This document shows, piece by piece, positions 1 to 8,171 of a DNA stretch of 64,000 bases. The notes beneath the pieces were generated by a model. It ran no database searches. It was given only the letters and a program-made list of their open reading frames with translations, and was not told the origin of the DNA. Each line of letters starts with the position of its first letter. Position 1 is the stretch's first letter. A program made the translations under genes and the position numbers. This stretch comes from Calditrichota bacterium (lineage in GTDB: Bacteria > CLD3), in NCBI GenBank assembly GCA_008501735.1, contig QQUF01000035.1, forward strand, positions 148,468 to 212,467. Direction: 5' to 3'.

Positions 1-123
1 TGCGTCAATGGTTACTTTTGTATCCAAGCTTTGAGCTTGAAGGTCTGCATTAGGTAAAACCACAGCAAGTGACAAGGCAAAAGCACTGCCAATCACAAGA
101 CTTTTTGGTAAATCAAATTTCAA
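1..123 (-). CDS. pilQ: secretin PilQ-like protein, N-terminal fragment (runs off the left edge)
   Basis: Only about 41 N-terminal codons are visible. The start is a TTG at 121-123 with a strong ribosome binding site, AGGAGG on the minus strand at 131-136, 7 nt upstream. The translation opens with a basic and hydrophobic signal peptide ending near a plausible Ala-x-Ala region (LPNADLQAQS), so the product is exported. It follows pilM, pilN, pilO and pilP on the same strand, where the outer-membrane secretin gene pilQ normally sits, with a 31-nt gap after pilP. The identification rests on position and signal peptide; no secretin domain is in view. Another exported pilus protein remains possible. 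Confidence 0.6.
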   Translation of the reverse strand, partial: MKFDLPKSLVIGSAFALSLAVVLPNADLQAQSLDTKVTIDA

Positions 124-154
124 GATTTATTCCTCCTGCGAAATACTTTATTTA

Positions 155-709
155 TTAATAATTTCTAATTTTTGCTAATTTTAGTTCTTCTTCACTTGCT
201 CCCTCGACATAACGAGTAATTCTGCCTTCCGGAGTTTGAACAACAACATGGTCGTCTTTTAAAGAAACTAATTTACAATCTCTACTGATTTTATCTCCAG
301 GATTAGAGACTGCCCAGTTTTTTGCATCAAATTTAATAAGTGCTTTTCTTGAACCGTCATCAGTTGCAATGATTGCACTAAGTCTTAGGAAATCGAATCT
401 ATTGCCCAATTCCTCAGTATTAGCTGATTTTTTAATTCTGAGACTTTCAACAACATTTTTGTGAATAGTTAATGGGTCTCCATTAACATTTTTGTTAAAG
501 TCATTACGAGCATTAAGGCTTTTTTCAATGCCTTGAATAACACCTTGTAATTCTTTATTCTCAACTTCACCTTGGTCAATTCTTTTAGCCAAAATTTTAG
601 AAGTTGTGTTGTTAATATCAAAGAATGCAAAATACATAGTAACAATAAAAATCAACACAGCTATTGCCAAAATACTACTTTGGAATACTTCAAGTTTTCT
701 TAAATCCAT
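155..709 (-). CDS. pilP: type IV pilus alignment protein PilP-like
   Basis: 184 residues. One N-terminal membrane segment (about residues 13-31) is followed by a polar linker and a C-terminal beta-rich domain containing LRLSAIIATDDGSRK and VVVQTPEGRITRY. This resembles the homology-region domain of PilP/GspC, which in other bacteria connects the PilN/PilO inner-membrane complex to the PilQ secretin. Classical PilP is a lipoprotein; here no lipobox is visible and the anchor is a transmembrane helix, as in GspC. The gene lies 5 nt after pilO and 31 nt before the secretin gene. The assignment combines fold-like motifs and operon position; sequence similarity to proteobacterial PilP is probably low. 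Confidence 0.65.
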   Translation of the reverse strand: MDLRKLEVFQSSILAIAVLIFIVTMYFAFFDINNTTSKILAKRIDQGEVENKELQGVIQGIEKSLNARNDFNKNVNGDPLTIHKNVVESLRIKKSANTEELGNRFDFLRLSAIIATDDGSRKALIKFDAKNWAVSNPGDKISRDCKLVSLKDDHVVVQTPEGRITRYVEGASEEELKLAKIRNY

Positions 710-714
710 CTTGA

Positions 715-1263
715 TTATCCTTTCACCAAAGTTAGAGTGTTGATTGAGATATTTGCAGTGTATTTACCTAAGTCTTCTTCTTTTTCCATACTTAAGTATT
801 GTCTAAGGTCATTTTTAACCTCAAAACCATTTACATAAATTAACCTTGGGGATTTTTCCATTTTCTCAAGAAGTTTTGTAATTTGGTCGTAAGTTCCTTC
901 GATTTTTATGTCGTAAGGAGTACGAACAAAGTTTCCAATTTTTCTTTGAGTTTTTGGTTCAATACTCAAAAGAGAAAGTCCCATTCGGTTAACTTCGTCT
1001 GTCATCTCGTCTATAAAAGGAACAGAGCCTTGTTTTGCAAGACTGTCCTGAGCTGACAAAGCCACATTTTTCTTTAAAAGGTCAGCAACCTTATTAAGTT
1101 TTTGGTCTAAAATTTGAGCACTTAAGAGGTCTTCTCTTTTCTTTTCAATATTTCGCTCAACATTTTTGATTTTTCTTGGAAGAGGTTGATATTCTCCATA
1201 AAGCCAGTAAAATCCACCAACGTAACCGATAAGTAAAATTGCTGCAACTATTAGCCATTTCAT
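715..1263 (-). CDS. pilO: type IV pilus assembly protein PilO-like
   Basis: 182 residues with a single membrane helix at the extreme N-terminus (about 3-23), a coiled coil (about 30-75, rich in KNVERNIEKKREDLL-type heptads) and a C-terminal ferredoxin-like alpha/beta region (about 80-180). This is the PilO architecture. PilO pairs with PilN in the inner membrane and forms the periplasmic scaffold of the type IV pilus alignment complex. The gene starts 26 nt after pilN and is followed after 5 nt by the pilP-like gene, so translation is likely coupled within one transcript. Confidence 0.72.
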   Translation of the reverse strand: MKWLIVAAILLIGYVGGFYWLYGEYQPLPRKIKNVERNIEKKREDLLSAQILDQKLNKVADLLKKNVALSAQDSLAKQGSVPFIDEMTDEVNRMGLSLLSIEPKTQRKIGNFVRTPYDIKIEGTYDQITKLLEKMEKSPRLIYVNGFEVKNDLRQYLSMEKEEDLGKYTANISINTLTLVKG

Positions 1264-1289
1264 AGTTAATTAACCTATCCTATTTTAAT

Positions 1290-2003
1290 TTATCTTCTTT
1301 TTCTTTTGCGTTTGGTGCTGACTTTAACTTCACCCTTATTATTTGCATTACAAACCAACGAAAATGCAATCAAATCTTGAGTTGCTTTTTTGGTTCTACC
1401 ATCTAACTCGTCAAGTTCTCGCTTGAGTTGTTCAGGAGATTTATATCTATCTTTCGGGTCAACGATTTCACCTTTGATAGTAGTCAACTCTGCAAGTTCA
1501 AACTTAATATCGTCTAAACTTTTATAGAATGATGCATCACTTTCAAGGTTATTGATAAGTTTAATAACAATATCAATATTTTTTTCATCAGCTTCTTTTT
1601 TGACCTTAACTCTTGCAATTCCGTCTAAACTTAAACGACCATTATTAAAAGTTACAGCAGTAAAAGCCATACCCGATGGAATCAAATCAGGAAGTTGGGT
1701 AAATTTTTCAGTCCAGAAAATTCTACTTTCCTCAACTTGAGCTAAGTCTCTTATGTCTTGCTCAGAAATACTTTTACCCTCTGTTTTGATTCTTGTAATT
1801 TCGTCTTCAATTTGTTGAAGTTGCTTTTGAAGCTCTGAATGTCGAGCTCCTAATTGCTCAGTTCTTACATATGCAAAAGCAAAAACAGCCATAAAAACAA
1901 TCGCCCCTAAAACCGTTCCCAAAACGGTAGTTCTATTTAAAGCGAGTAAATCCTTATTTTCTTTTGCTTCTTTATTAAGATTTATATTATAACTAAAAGC
2001 CAT
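1290..2003 (-). CDS. pilN: type IV pilus assembly protein PilN-like
   Basis: 237 residues. A short cytoplasmic N-terminus begins MAFSYNINLNKEAKE; in known PilN proteins the N-terminal 'INLLP'-like segment docks into PilM, and INLN may be the equivalent here. A membrane helix (about 28-46), a coiled coil (about 50-90) and a PilN-type periplasmic domain follow, with the recognisable strand FNNGRLSLDGIARV. The protein ends in a very basic tail (KRKRKRR) that I do not expect in PilN. The gene lies 3 nt downstream of pilM. AGGAG and a second AGGA precede the ATG. Confidence 0.72.
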   Translation of the reverse strand: MAFSYNINLNKEAKENKDLLALNRTTVLGTVLGAIVFMAVFAFAYVRTEQLGARHSELQKQLQQIEDEITRIKTEGKSISEQDIRDLAQVEESRIFWTEKFTQLPDLIPSGMAFTAVTFNNGRLSLDGIARVKVKKEADEKNIDIVIKLINNLESDASFYKSLDDIKFELAELTTIKGEIVDPKDRYKSPEQLKRELDELDGRTKKATQDLIAFSLVCNANNKGEVKVSTKRKRKRR

Positions 2004-2006
2004 ATC

Positions 2007-3041
2007 CTATTCTCTCCTCAAAGCTAAACCAACTGCTTGCGTATACTGAGTATCCGCAACGCCACCACTTACAAGTGCCATTGGGTTGTAAGCAGAAGTT
2101 GTAAGATTTAGGTTTTTGTTAATAAATTCAACAAATCCTGGAATTTTAGCTCCACCACCACAAATTAGCACTTCTTTAAAAGCAGAGTTGCTATTTTCTT
2201 TTGCGTAGTATCTGAGAGAACGTTTCAACTCTTCTAATAATTGTTCGTAAGAATTCTTCTGAACCATTTGAAGCGAAAGACCATCTCCTTCAGTCTTAGT
2301 TTCAAAAATATTATTTGATTTTTTGAAATTCTCAGCATCTAAATAAGTCATTTTTTTAGTTTCCGCTAAGTCTTCAGTGATTTTATGACCACCAACTTGA
2401 ATACTTCTACTAAAAAATGGAGAATCTTTGCCAATAACTAAAATATTAGAACTTCTTGCACCAATCTCCAAGATGATTGTTAAACCATCATTATCCACCT
2501 TCTTTTGCATCAAGAAAGCATTTGCAAGAGCCAAAACATCTACATCAATAATTGCTTCATCAACCTGAAATCCCGTGTCTTTTAGGATTTCTCTGTGCTT
2601 ATCAAAAGCTTTTCTTGATGTAGCAACTAACATTACATCCATATCGGTGGAGTTTGCATCGCCTCTAAGAATCTGAAAATCAAGAAGCGGTTGCTCTTCA
2701 TCAAGAGGCAAATGCTTTCGAGCTTCAAATATCAAAGAAGAGTTTAACTCCTCCGCAGAAAGAGGTACAGATTTGATCTGCTTAACATGAGTTGATTGTC
2801 CGCCAATCGAAGTAACCAAAGCTTTGACTTTCTTCGGGTTGACTTTTGCCTCTGTTAAACATGCGTTCAGGGTTTCAAGAATCTGGTCAGCGGTTGGTCC
2901 CTCAGGATTGTATTCCTTTCCACTGAAAATCTCCTTAGAAGCACAACCAATTAGTTTGCTTCCTGTATCGGAATTTTCCAATTGGACAACCTTTACGCTG
3001 TGAGATCCTAAATCTACCCCAACAACATTCATTGTTTTCAT
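2007..3041 (-). CDS. pilM: type IV pilus assembly ATPase-fold protein PilM
   Basis: 344 residues with the actin-like fold of PilM/FtsA. The phosphate-1 motif is VVGVDLGSHSVKVVQLE (about 5-21), and the phosphate-2-like ILEIGARSSNILV and adenosine motif VLICGGGAKIPG follow in the right order. PilM is the cytoplasmic ring protein that binds the PilN N-terminus and links the motor to the periplasmic alignment complex. The length fits the family. AGGAG lies 11 nt before the ATG at 3041; an in-frame ATG three codons later (3032) is an alternative start. It heads pilM-pilN-pilO-pilP-pilQ and is preceded by a hairpin ending the upstream pilin-like gene. Confidence 0.85.
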   Translation of the reverse strand: MKTMNVVGVDLGSHSVKVVQLENSDTGSKLIGCASKEIFSGKEYNPEGPTADQILETLNACLTEAKVNPKKVKALVTSIGGQSTHVKQIKSVPLSAEELNSSLIFEARKHLPLDEEQPLLDFQILRGDANSTDMDVMLVATSRKAFDKHREILKDTGFQVDEAIIDVDVLALANAFLMQKKVDNDGLTIILEIGARSSNILVIGKDSPFFSRSIQVGGHKITEDLAETKKMTYLDAENFKKSNNIFETKTEGDGLSLQMVQKNSYEQLLEELKRSLRYYAKENSNSAFKEVLICGGGAKIPGFVEFINKNLNLTTSAYNPMALVSGGVADTQYTQAVGLALRRE

Positions 3042-3109
3042 TGCGTTAAATTCTCCTTAGCACTTATTTAAAAAGCTAATTAACTTAAAGTCCCATTTGT
3101 ATAAAATAA

Positions 3110-3126
3110 CAGGGGTTAAACCCCTG
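3110..3126 (-). terminator. hairpin terminator after the large pilin-like gene
   Basis: A perfect 6-bp inverted repeat (CAGGGG / CCCCTG) with a 5-nt loop starts 4 nt past the stop codon of the 3130-4740 gene. On the minus strand it is followed by a T-rich tract (TTATTTTA). It probably reduces read-through from the pilin genes into pilM. Confidence 0.6.
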
Positions 3127-3129
3127 TTT

Positions 3130-4740
3130 TTATCTAACTACCAAACTTAGATCACTCTGCCCAACCGAGAAAAAGTATCTTGGAGGTGAAGTAGTGAATC
3201 GTGTATCGTAAATTCCTATTCTTTGAGGTCCCGTTGCTCCAGTTCCGAGTAGAGTTCCACCATAACCGCCTCTTGTTCCTTGATTAATAATCCCTCTTCT
3301 TTTTTGAGCGATTGAACCAAGATGATTTATTGTTCCGTGGTTTCCGAGCAAAGGATAAGTTGGATTACTTGTACCACCATAAGGATCTCCTGGATATCTT
3401 TCAAAATTCGGGAAGTCAGCTGAAAAAGTCATAAATGACTCGCCCAGTGCAACCATTCCAGCATTAATAATCACACCTTCTTGGTGGCTATTATGAGCAT
3501 AACTTGAATCAAAATTAGCCCAAGAAAAACCTTTATTTGTCGCAATATGACGAGTATCCATTAAGATATTCTTCACAGCAATTAGGCCTAATTTGTCATC
3601 GCACTCAACACCAGTAAAATTCAAACCTGTACTATCCGTACAAGCATATTTTAAATCGTTATCAATAATTATATTCCCACAAGAACCAACTGTTAAATCA
3701 CTATTAACTAAGCCACTTATATAAACATCTCCAGTAACAAAAACAGCTCCATTTTCAGGATAAGCAACTTGTTGATCTCCCCCCCAAACACCTGGACCAA
3801 ATAATTGAAGCAATGCTTTATTTGATTCTTGAATAACCATACCTGTTGAAGTAAACCTAATTCTTTTAGCAGAAGTTGGATCAGGTACAGTAACATAAAC
3901 TCCGCCTGCAAGAGCAGCATTAAGAACTAAATCAGGAGTTTGTGAAAAGTCAATTGGAGCATCTCTTACAACCATCCCAGAAGCATTACATTCATCAAGA
4001 AAAGTAACACCTGCAAGTGGTGGAGGCGGAAACATTAAAGTTCCTGCTGGAATTGGAGGAACTGCTGCATAAAGCCCACTCGCTGTAACACATTTTTGCA
4101 TTGTTACGTTCGGTGGTCCACCAAAAAAGAAAAAATCATTTGTATGCACTAATCCATCAAATCTATCTGGACCTCTCAACAAAAGAAACTGTTGAGAATC
4201 GCTACAAAGTTCAACTGCACTTGGGCAATTCGTACAATCTGGTGGAACAAATTCTTGTCTCTGTCTTTCACAATCAGTCAACCAATAATATTTCCCAAAA
4301 GTGCTATTATTTGAGAAAGTAGTTGCTTGCTTGCTAGTAACAGCATTGTCATTCAAATCAATACCTGTTTCAAGAACAAAATTATTTTCATCTCCTGGCA
4401 CTGGACTTAATTCAATAGTTTGAATTCCGTCATAAGTAGCACCATTTGGAATAAAAGAACTTGGCTGATAATTAATTGAAAAATTCGCTAAAGTCTGAGC
4501 TTTAAACCAATCTATCGAATTACTCGAAACTGCAATTAGAGAATTAAACCCTTTAAGGATGTAACCATTTTGCACAGCTTCAACCCTTGAATAACTTGGA
4601 CCAGATTGACTCGTTGCAAAATATGCCCAAGAAGTTGCCATCAAAACAGTGGCAAGATTAAATGCCAAAGCGGCAATTATTGAGATTCCTGCTTCGGAAT
4701 CTTTAAAAAACTTAAATTTCTTATTTAATTTACTAAACAT
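3130..4740 (-). CDS. large pilin-associated protein, PilX/DUF4900-like
   Basis: 536 residues. After a basic N-terminus comes EAGISIIAALAFNLATVLMA (about 16-35), a hydrophobic helix with an upstream Glu like the N-termini of PilX-type minor pilins, but without the GFTLIE prepilin cleavage motif. The rest is a predicted beta-rich exported domain containing LLRGPDRFDGLVHTND, reminiscent of DUF4900-type proteins found beside pilin genes in FCB bacteria. Paired cysteines (DCTNCP, and nearby single Cys) may form disulphides. It lies among pilin genes and ends at a terminator. A role as a minor or adhesive pilus component is inferred, not shown. Confidence 0.6.
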   Translation of the reverse strand: MFSKLNKKFKFFKDSEAGISIIAALAFNLATVLMATSWAYFATSQSGPSYSRVEAVQNGYILKGFNSLIAVSSNSIDWFKAQTLANFSINYQPSSFIPNGATYDGIQTIELSPVPGDENNFVLETGIDLNDNAVTSKQATTFSNNSTFGKYYWLTDCERQRQEFVPPDCTNCPSAVELCSDSQQFLLLRGPDRFDGLVHTNDFFFFGGPPNVTMQKCVTASGLYAAVPPIPAGTLMFPPPPLAGVTFLDECNASGMVVRDAPIDFSQTPDLVLNAALAGGVYVTVPDPTSAKRIRFTSTGMVIQESNKALLQLFGPGVWGGDQQVAYPENGAVFVTGDVYISGLVNSDLTVGSCGNIIIDNDLKYACTDSTGLNFTGVECDDKLGLIAVKNILMDTRHIATNKGFSWANFDSSYAHNSHQEGVIINAGMVALGESFMTFSADFPNFERYPGDPYGGTSNPTYPLLGNHGTINHLGSIAQKRRGIINQGTRGGYGGTLLGTGATGPQRIGIYDTRFTTSPPRYFFSVGQSDLSLVVR

Positions 4741-4754
4741 AAAAATCCCCTTTC

Positions 4755-5735
4755 TTAGTTACACCCACTTGGACAAGCAGATTGAAAACTTGTTGACAAA
4801 GAATTTTTGGAACTTGGAACTCCGTTAGGAATTTGTGCTCCAGCTAAACTAAAGTATTCAATTGAAAACCCGTCAACGTCATTTGATGTAGCTTCAAGTC
4901 GCGAACCTCTAAAATAATCAAGAGGGCTATTTCCGAAACCGCCTCTTCCTTCTCTATCAAGATTTGCTGTAACTTGAAACCAATACTTTATCAAACCTGA
5001 AAAAGCATATCGCCAATCTTCAGGATTGTAACTAACAATAGGATTTGATTTCACAACACTTTCAGGAGATTGGCCTCCTGACTCAGTTATGTATCGAGAA
5101 AACTTAAGCCCTTCAACATCTAAAAGATATTGCTCTCCGCTCCTATTCCTATCCAAGATATTTTTGAAATAAACCGCTTGGTTAAATTCGGGATTGTAAA
5201 GATAATAAATTTTACGTCCACCAACAGCTCCAGGTCCTGAAGTTTCGAGGTTTAGTAAAATTTGTTCTTTGTTGTAAAGTTGCTCAAGTGCTGTTCTATC
5301 ATCTTGGCTTCTTCCTCTAAAAATAACTTCTTCACCCGAAATTTTAATTTCACCAATAATTGGCCTTCCTTCGCCTTTTACTTGATCACTTACTGAATAA
5401 TTCACAGCAGTATTTTCACTTGGCTCAGGATAATCATAAATTGCGAGTTCGAGTTCATTTCCATTATTAGCTGGATAAGGATAAAGAATTGAAATATTGA
5501 AAGGGTCTTGATAAGCTGTCGAACGATTTATTATGTCTCTAATATCCAAAATCATTTGACCACCAGCTGCATTAAGCTTACTAATTATAAAATCTTGTTC
5601 GAAATAGTAAGAATAGTGCGATACCAATGCGGCAGAACTTGTAATCACAGTAGCTGTTACAACCGAAGAGACCAAAACCTCAATCAGTGTAAAACCTTTT
5701 TGTGATTTTAATGCTTTACAGATTTTTTTTAACAT
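4755..5735 (-). CDS. prepilin-like protein with GFTLIE motif
   Basis: I place the start at the ATG at 5733-5735, with AAGGGG just upstream overlapping the stop codon of the preceding gene; this gives 326 residues. The N-terminus has a short basic leader, the prepilin peptidase site KG|FTLIEVLV and a hydrophobic helix. The large C-terminal domain is unusual for a pilin (about 300 residues) and mostly beta and turn rich. It is probably a minor pilin or pseudopilin processed by the peptidase encoded at 8172-8951. It follows the smaller prepilin gene by 10 nt and precedes the PilX-like gene by 14 nt. Confidence 0.72.
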   Translation of the reverse strand: MLKKICKALKSQKGFTLIEVLVSSVVTATVITSSAALVSHYSYYFEQDFIISKLNAAGGQMILDIRDIINRSTAYQDPFNISILYPYPANNGNELELAIYDYPEPSENTAVNYSVSDQVKGEGRPIIGEIKISGEEVIFRGRSQDDRTALEQLYNKEQILLNLETSGPGAVGGRKIYYLYNPEFNQAVYFKNILDRNRSGEQYLLDVEGLKFSRYITESGGQSPESVVKSNPIVSYNPEDWRYAFSGLIKYWFQVTANLDREGRGGFGNSPLDYFRGSRLEATSNDVDGFSIEYFSLAGAQIPNGVPSSKNSLSTSFQSACPSGCN

Positions 5736-5745
5736 TTCTATCCCC

Positions 5746-6333
5746 TTACTTCCTTTGTGTAAAATAATCTGCATACAAAGCTACATCTCTGCCTTCTGTC
5801 TCAACAAGCATATAAAGAGGTTTAGCCTCACTACCGCCTGTTACTTCGAGATTAGTTTGAACATGAACCTCAACAGGGAAACGACTCGTCAAAACATTGC
5901 TACTAGCACCTCTGGCAATTCTTGAAGACAAATTAATTCTATCAGGCTCTCCTGTTAAAGGAATCCTTCTTAGAAAAACTTCGTATTCAATTTCTTCGCC
6001 ATTAACTTCAGCAGTTTTAGTTCTCGAACCACCATTAAAAATGAATTGAACTTCTTGATTTTCCGTAAGTTCAATTTTTCCCTGTGTCGCTTCCGAAGCT
6101 TCTACGACGTATTTTACAAATTCCATCGTATCAATTGCAAAACCAAGAGCAACATTACTTCGGACATCTAAATAAATTGAAGCATTTGCCAAGCCCATCA
6201 ATGTAGTAAAACCTGTAATTCCAATTCCTGAAATTACTGTTGCCGCCAAAGCCTCTATCAAAGTAAAGCCTTTTTCGGTTTTCACCGATTTTACAAATTT
6301 GCTTAGCATTTTCTCGAAAAAATCGAGTTTCAT
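5746..6333 (-). CDS. prepilin-like protein with GFTLIE motif
   Basis: 195 residues from the ATG at 6331-6333. This start has GGAGG 8 nt upstream; an ATG five codons earlier overlaps that ribosome binding site and is less likely. The leader is KTEKG|FTLIEALAATVIS, a canonical type IV prepilin cleavage site with Glu at +5, then a hydrophobic helix and a beta-rich domain. It is probably a minor pilin (PilV-like by size and order). It sits between pilT (59 nt upstream) and a second, larger prepilin gene. Confidence 0.75.
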   Translation of the reverse strand: MKLDFFEKMLSKFVKSVKTEKGFTLIEALAATVISGIGITGFTTLMGLANASIYLDVRSNVALGFAIDTMEFVKYVVEASEATQGKIELTENQEVQFIFNGGSRTKTAEVNGEEIEYEVFLRRIPLTGEPDRINLSSRIARGASSNVLTSRFPVEVHVQTNLEVTGGSEAKPLYMLVETEGRDVALYADYFTQRK

Positions 6334-6392
6334 TGAAAAAACCTCCATAAGAGTTTTGAGTTCTATTTAGATGTCAAGCCAAAATATTTACT

Positions 6393-7448
6393 CTAGAAAA
6401 TTGCTTCACTTTCGAAAAGTTTAGCGTTGTCTGCACGTTTCGCAGCTTCCGCTCTATCAACTCTACCTTCCATAACAAGACGTTGTAAATCTTGGTCAAC
6501 CGTTTGCATCCCAGCTTTACTACTTGCTTGGATAACAGAAGGGATTTGATAGATTTTATCTTCTCTAACAAGGTTACGAATCGCTGTTGTCGCCAACATA
6601 ATCTCCATTGCTGCAACACGACCTTTACCGTCTTTTGTAGGAAGAAGTTTTTGAGCGATTACCGCTTCTAAAGACTCAGAAAGCATTGAACGAACCTGAC
6701 CTTGTTGCCCAGTTGGGAAAATATCAATAATTCTATCAATTGTTTTCGAAGCACTATTTGTATGAAGAGTTGCTAAAACCAAGTGACCTGTTTCAGAAGC
6801 CGTAAGAGCTAAAGAAACTGTTTCAAGGTCTCGCATCTCACCAACAAGAATAACGTCTGGATCTTCACGAAGTGCAACACGCAACGCATTTGAGAAAGAG
6901 TGAGTACTTGCACCAATCTCTCTTTGGTTAACAAGGCTATTTTTAGTTTTATGAACAAACTCCACAGGGTCTTCGATGGTGATAATGTGACAATGTTTGT
7001 TTTCATTAATGTAATCAATCATTGTTGCCAAAGTTGTTGACTTACCACTTCCTGTTGGACCTGTAAGAAGTATCAAACCTTTTTCTTTAAGAGCCAAAGA
7101 CTTCATTACGTTAGGAAGCCCTAGATCTTCAAAAGTTTTGATTTCTGTAGGAATTGTTCTAAAAACAGCCGCAATACCATTAATCTGCTGAAAGACATTA
7201 ATTCTAAAACGAGTGTCTTCATCTAACTTTCTTGAGAAGTCAATCTCATGGTTTTTTGAAAAAATCATTCTTTGCTCATTGGTCATAATCCCGAAAATCA
7301 ATTCTTCAAACTGATCTTTTGAAAAATCAGGCATATTGATTTTCTGCATTTTACCATTAATTCTGAGCATTGGGCTCGATCCGACACTCAAATGGAGGTC
7401 GGAAGCACCGTTGTCTTTCGTAAACCTTAATAATTCTTCTATTGTCAT
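6393..7448 (-). CDS. pilT: type IV pilus retraction ATPase PilT
   Basis: 351 residues, the usual PilT length. In order: N-terminal PAS-like region, Walker A GPTGSGKST (130-138), Asp box ITIEDPVEF (156-164), Walker B with DPDVILVGEMRD (196-207), His box GHLVLATLHTN (221-231) and the PilT signature AIRNLVRE (289-296), which distinguishes it from PilB. PilT is the cytoplasmic hexameric motor that depolymerises pili for twitching motility. It lies between pilA and the minor pilin genes. No extension ATPase gene (pilB) or platform gene (pilC) is present in the window. Confidence 0.95.
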   Translation of the reverse strand: MTIEELLRFTKDNGASDLHLSVGSSPMLRINGKMQKINMPDFSKDQFEELIFGIMTNEQRMIFSKNHEIDFSRKLDEDTRFRINVFQQINGIAAVFRTIPTEIKTFEDLGLPNVMKSLALKEKGLILLTGPTGSGKSTTLATMIDYINENKHCHIITIEDPVEFVHKTKNSLVNQREIGASTHSFSNALRVALREDPDVILVGEMRDLETVSLALTASETGHLVLATLHTNSASKTIDRIIDIFPTGQQGQVRSMLSESLEAVIAQKLLPTKDGKGRVAAMEIMLATTAIRNLVREDKIYQIPSVIQASSKAGMQTVDQDLQRLVMEGRVDRAEAAKRADNAKLFESEAIF

Positions 7449-7502
7449 TTTTCTTGGTTCTTTACTTAGTAAGAAGTATTGATTATTAGGTTATCCTAAT
7501 TA

Positions 7503-7910
7503 TTATTGGTCGTCGTCGCTACTGATATAGCCAGTGTTTGTACTGTAAGCTACTTCAATACCTTCGTTACTACCATCTGGAGCAATTCCAACTGCACGAA
7601 CAGTAACATTATTACCATCAGGAATAATTTCAAATTCCCATTCTTCGCGGAGTACTTGCTCAACTTCAATTCCTAAGTCTTCTTTTTCAATACTTGTTGG
7701 CCAAGTACCTTTTTCGTTGTATCGAATTTTAGCCGAGTTAACAATCGACTGAACAACTGCTTCTGCCTCTGATTTTTTAGCTTTTTCGACATAACCAAAG
7801 TAAATCGGAGCTGCAACAGCTGCCAAGATTGCGATAATGATAACCACAACAAGGATTTCGATAAGTGTAAACCCTTTTTCTTCCTTACGGAAATTGCTGA
7901 AAAGTTTCAT
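7503..7910 (-). CDS. pilA: major pilin-like prepilin PilA
   Basis: 135 residues. The leader MKLFSNFRKEEKG precedes the cleavage site G|FTLIEILVVVIIIAILAA, a textbook type IV pilin N-terminus with Glu5 and a long hydrophobic helix. A short alpha/beta head domain ends in an acidic tail (SSDDDQ). The size matches a major pilin or a type II pseudopilin; the neighbouring pilT and the promoter favour a pilin. An AGGAG ribosome binding site precedes the ATG. The long leader contains a palindrome and a sigma54-type promoter, described separately. Confidence 0.85.
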   Translation of the reverse strand: MKLFSNFRKEEKGFTLIEILVVVIIIAILAAVAAPIYFGYVEKAKKSEAEAVVQSIVNSAKIRYNEKGTWPTSIEKEDLGIEVEQVLREEWEFEIIPDGNNVTVRAVGIAPDGSNEGIEVAYSTNTGYISSDDDQ

Positions 7911-7965
7911 TTTGAAATTCTCCTTCCAAAAATGAAGTTAAGTTAAAAGTTGATTGCTTAATCTT

Positions 7966-7980
7966 ACCCTAAATTAGGGT
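7966..7980 (-). repeat. palindrome in the pilA leader
   Basis: ACCCTAA and TTAGGGT are perfect 7-nt inverted arms around a single A, between the predicted transcription start and the pilA start codon. It could be an operator or an mRNA hairpin. There is no T-run, so it is not a typical terminator. Confidence 0.4.
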
Positions 7981-7996
7981 GGGAAAAAGTAATCTG

Positions 7997-8014
7997 TTGC
8001 AAATAAAGAACCAA
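7997..8014 (-). promoter_or_regulatory. sigma54-type promoter for pilA
   Basis: On the minus strand the sequence TTGG-N10-GCAA (CTTGGTTCTTTATTTGCA) has the exact GG-N10-GC spacing of the -24/-12 elements, with TTTGCA at -12. It lies about 90 bp before the pilA start codon. Sigma54 control of pilA is well established in Pseudomonas, Myxococcus and Geobacter. No sigma54 activator gene is in the window, so the activator is unknown. Confidence 0.55.
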
Positions 8015-8090
8015 GAAAAAATTATATTTTTGGCTTGACGCACAATTGATTTTTCTATTGCAAAAATTATACCAACTACTTATCAGACAA

Positions 8091-8111
8091 AACACTTGAA
8101 TATTTAGTGTT
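8091..8111. promoter_or_regulatory. inverted repeat upstream of the pilA promoter, possible activator site
   Basis: AACACT and AGTGTT are separated by 9 nt, about 80-100 bp upstream of the -24 element of pilA. This is where sigma54 activators normally bind. The function is inferred from position only; a further AACACT half-site lies at about 8125. Confidence 0.3.
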
Positions 8112-8171
8112 AAAAGAACCTAAGAACACTATAAAAAGAAAATTAAAGGGAAACTCTGTGTTCAAAATTCG

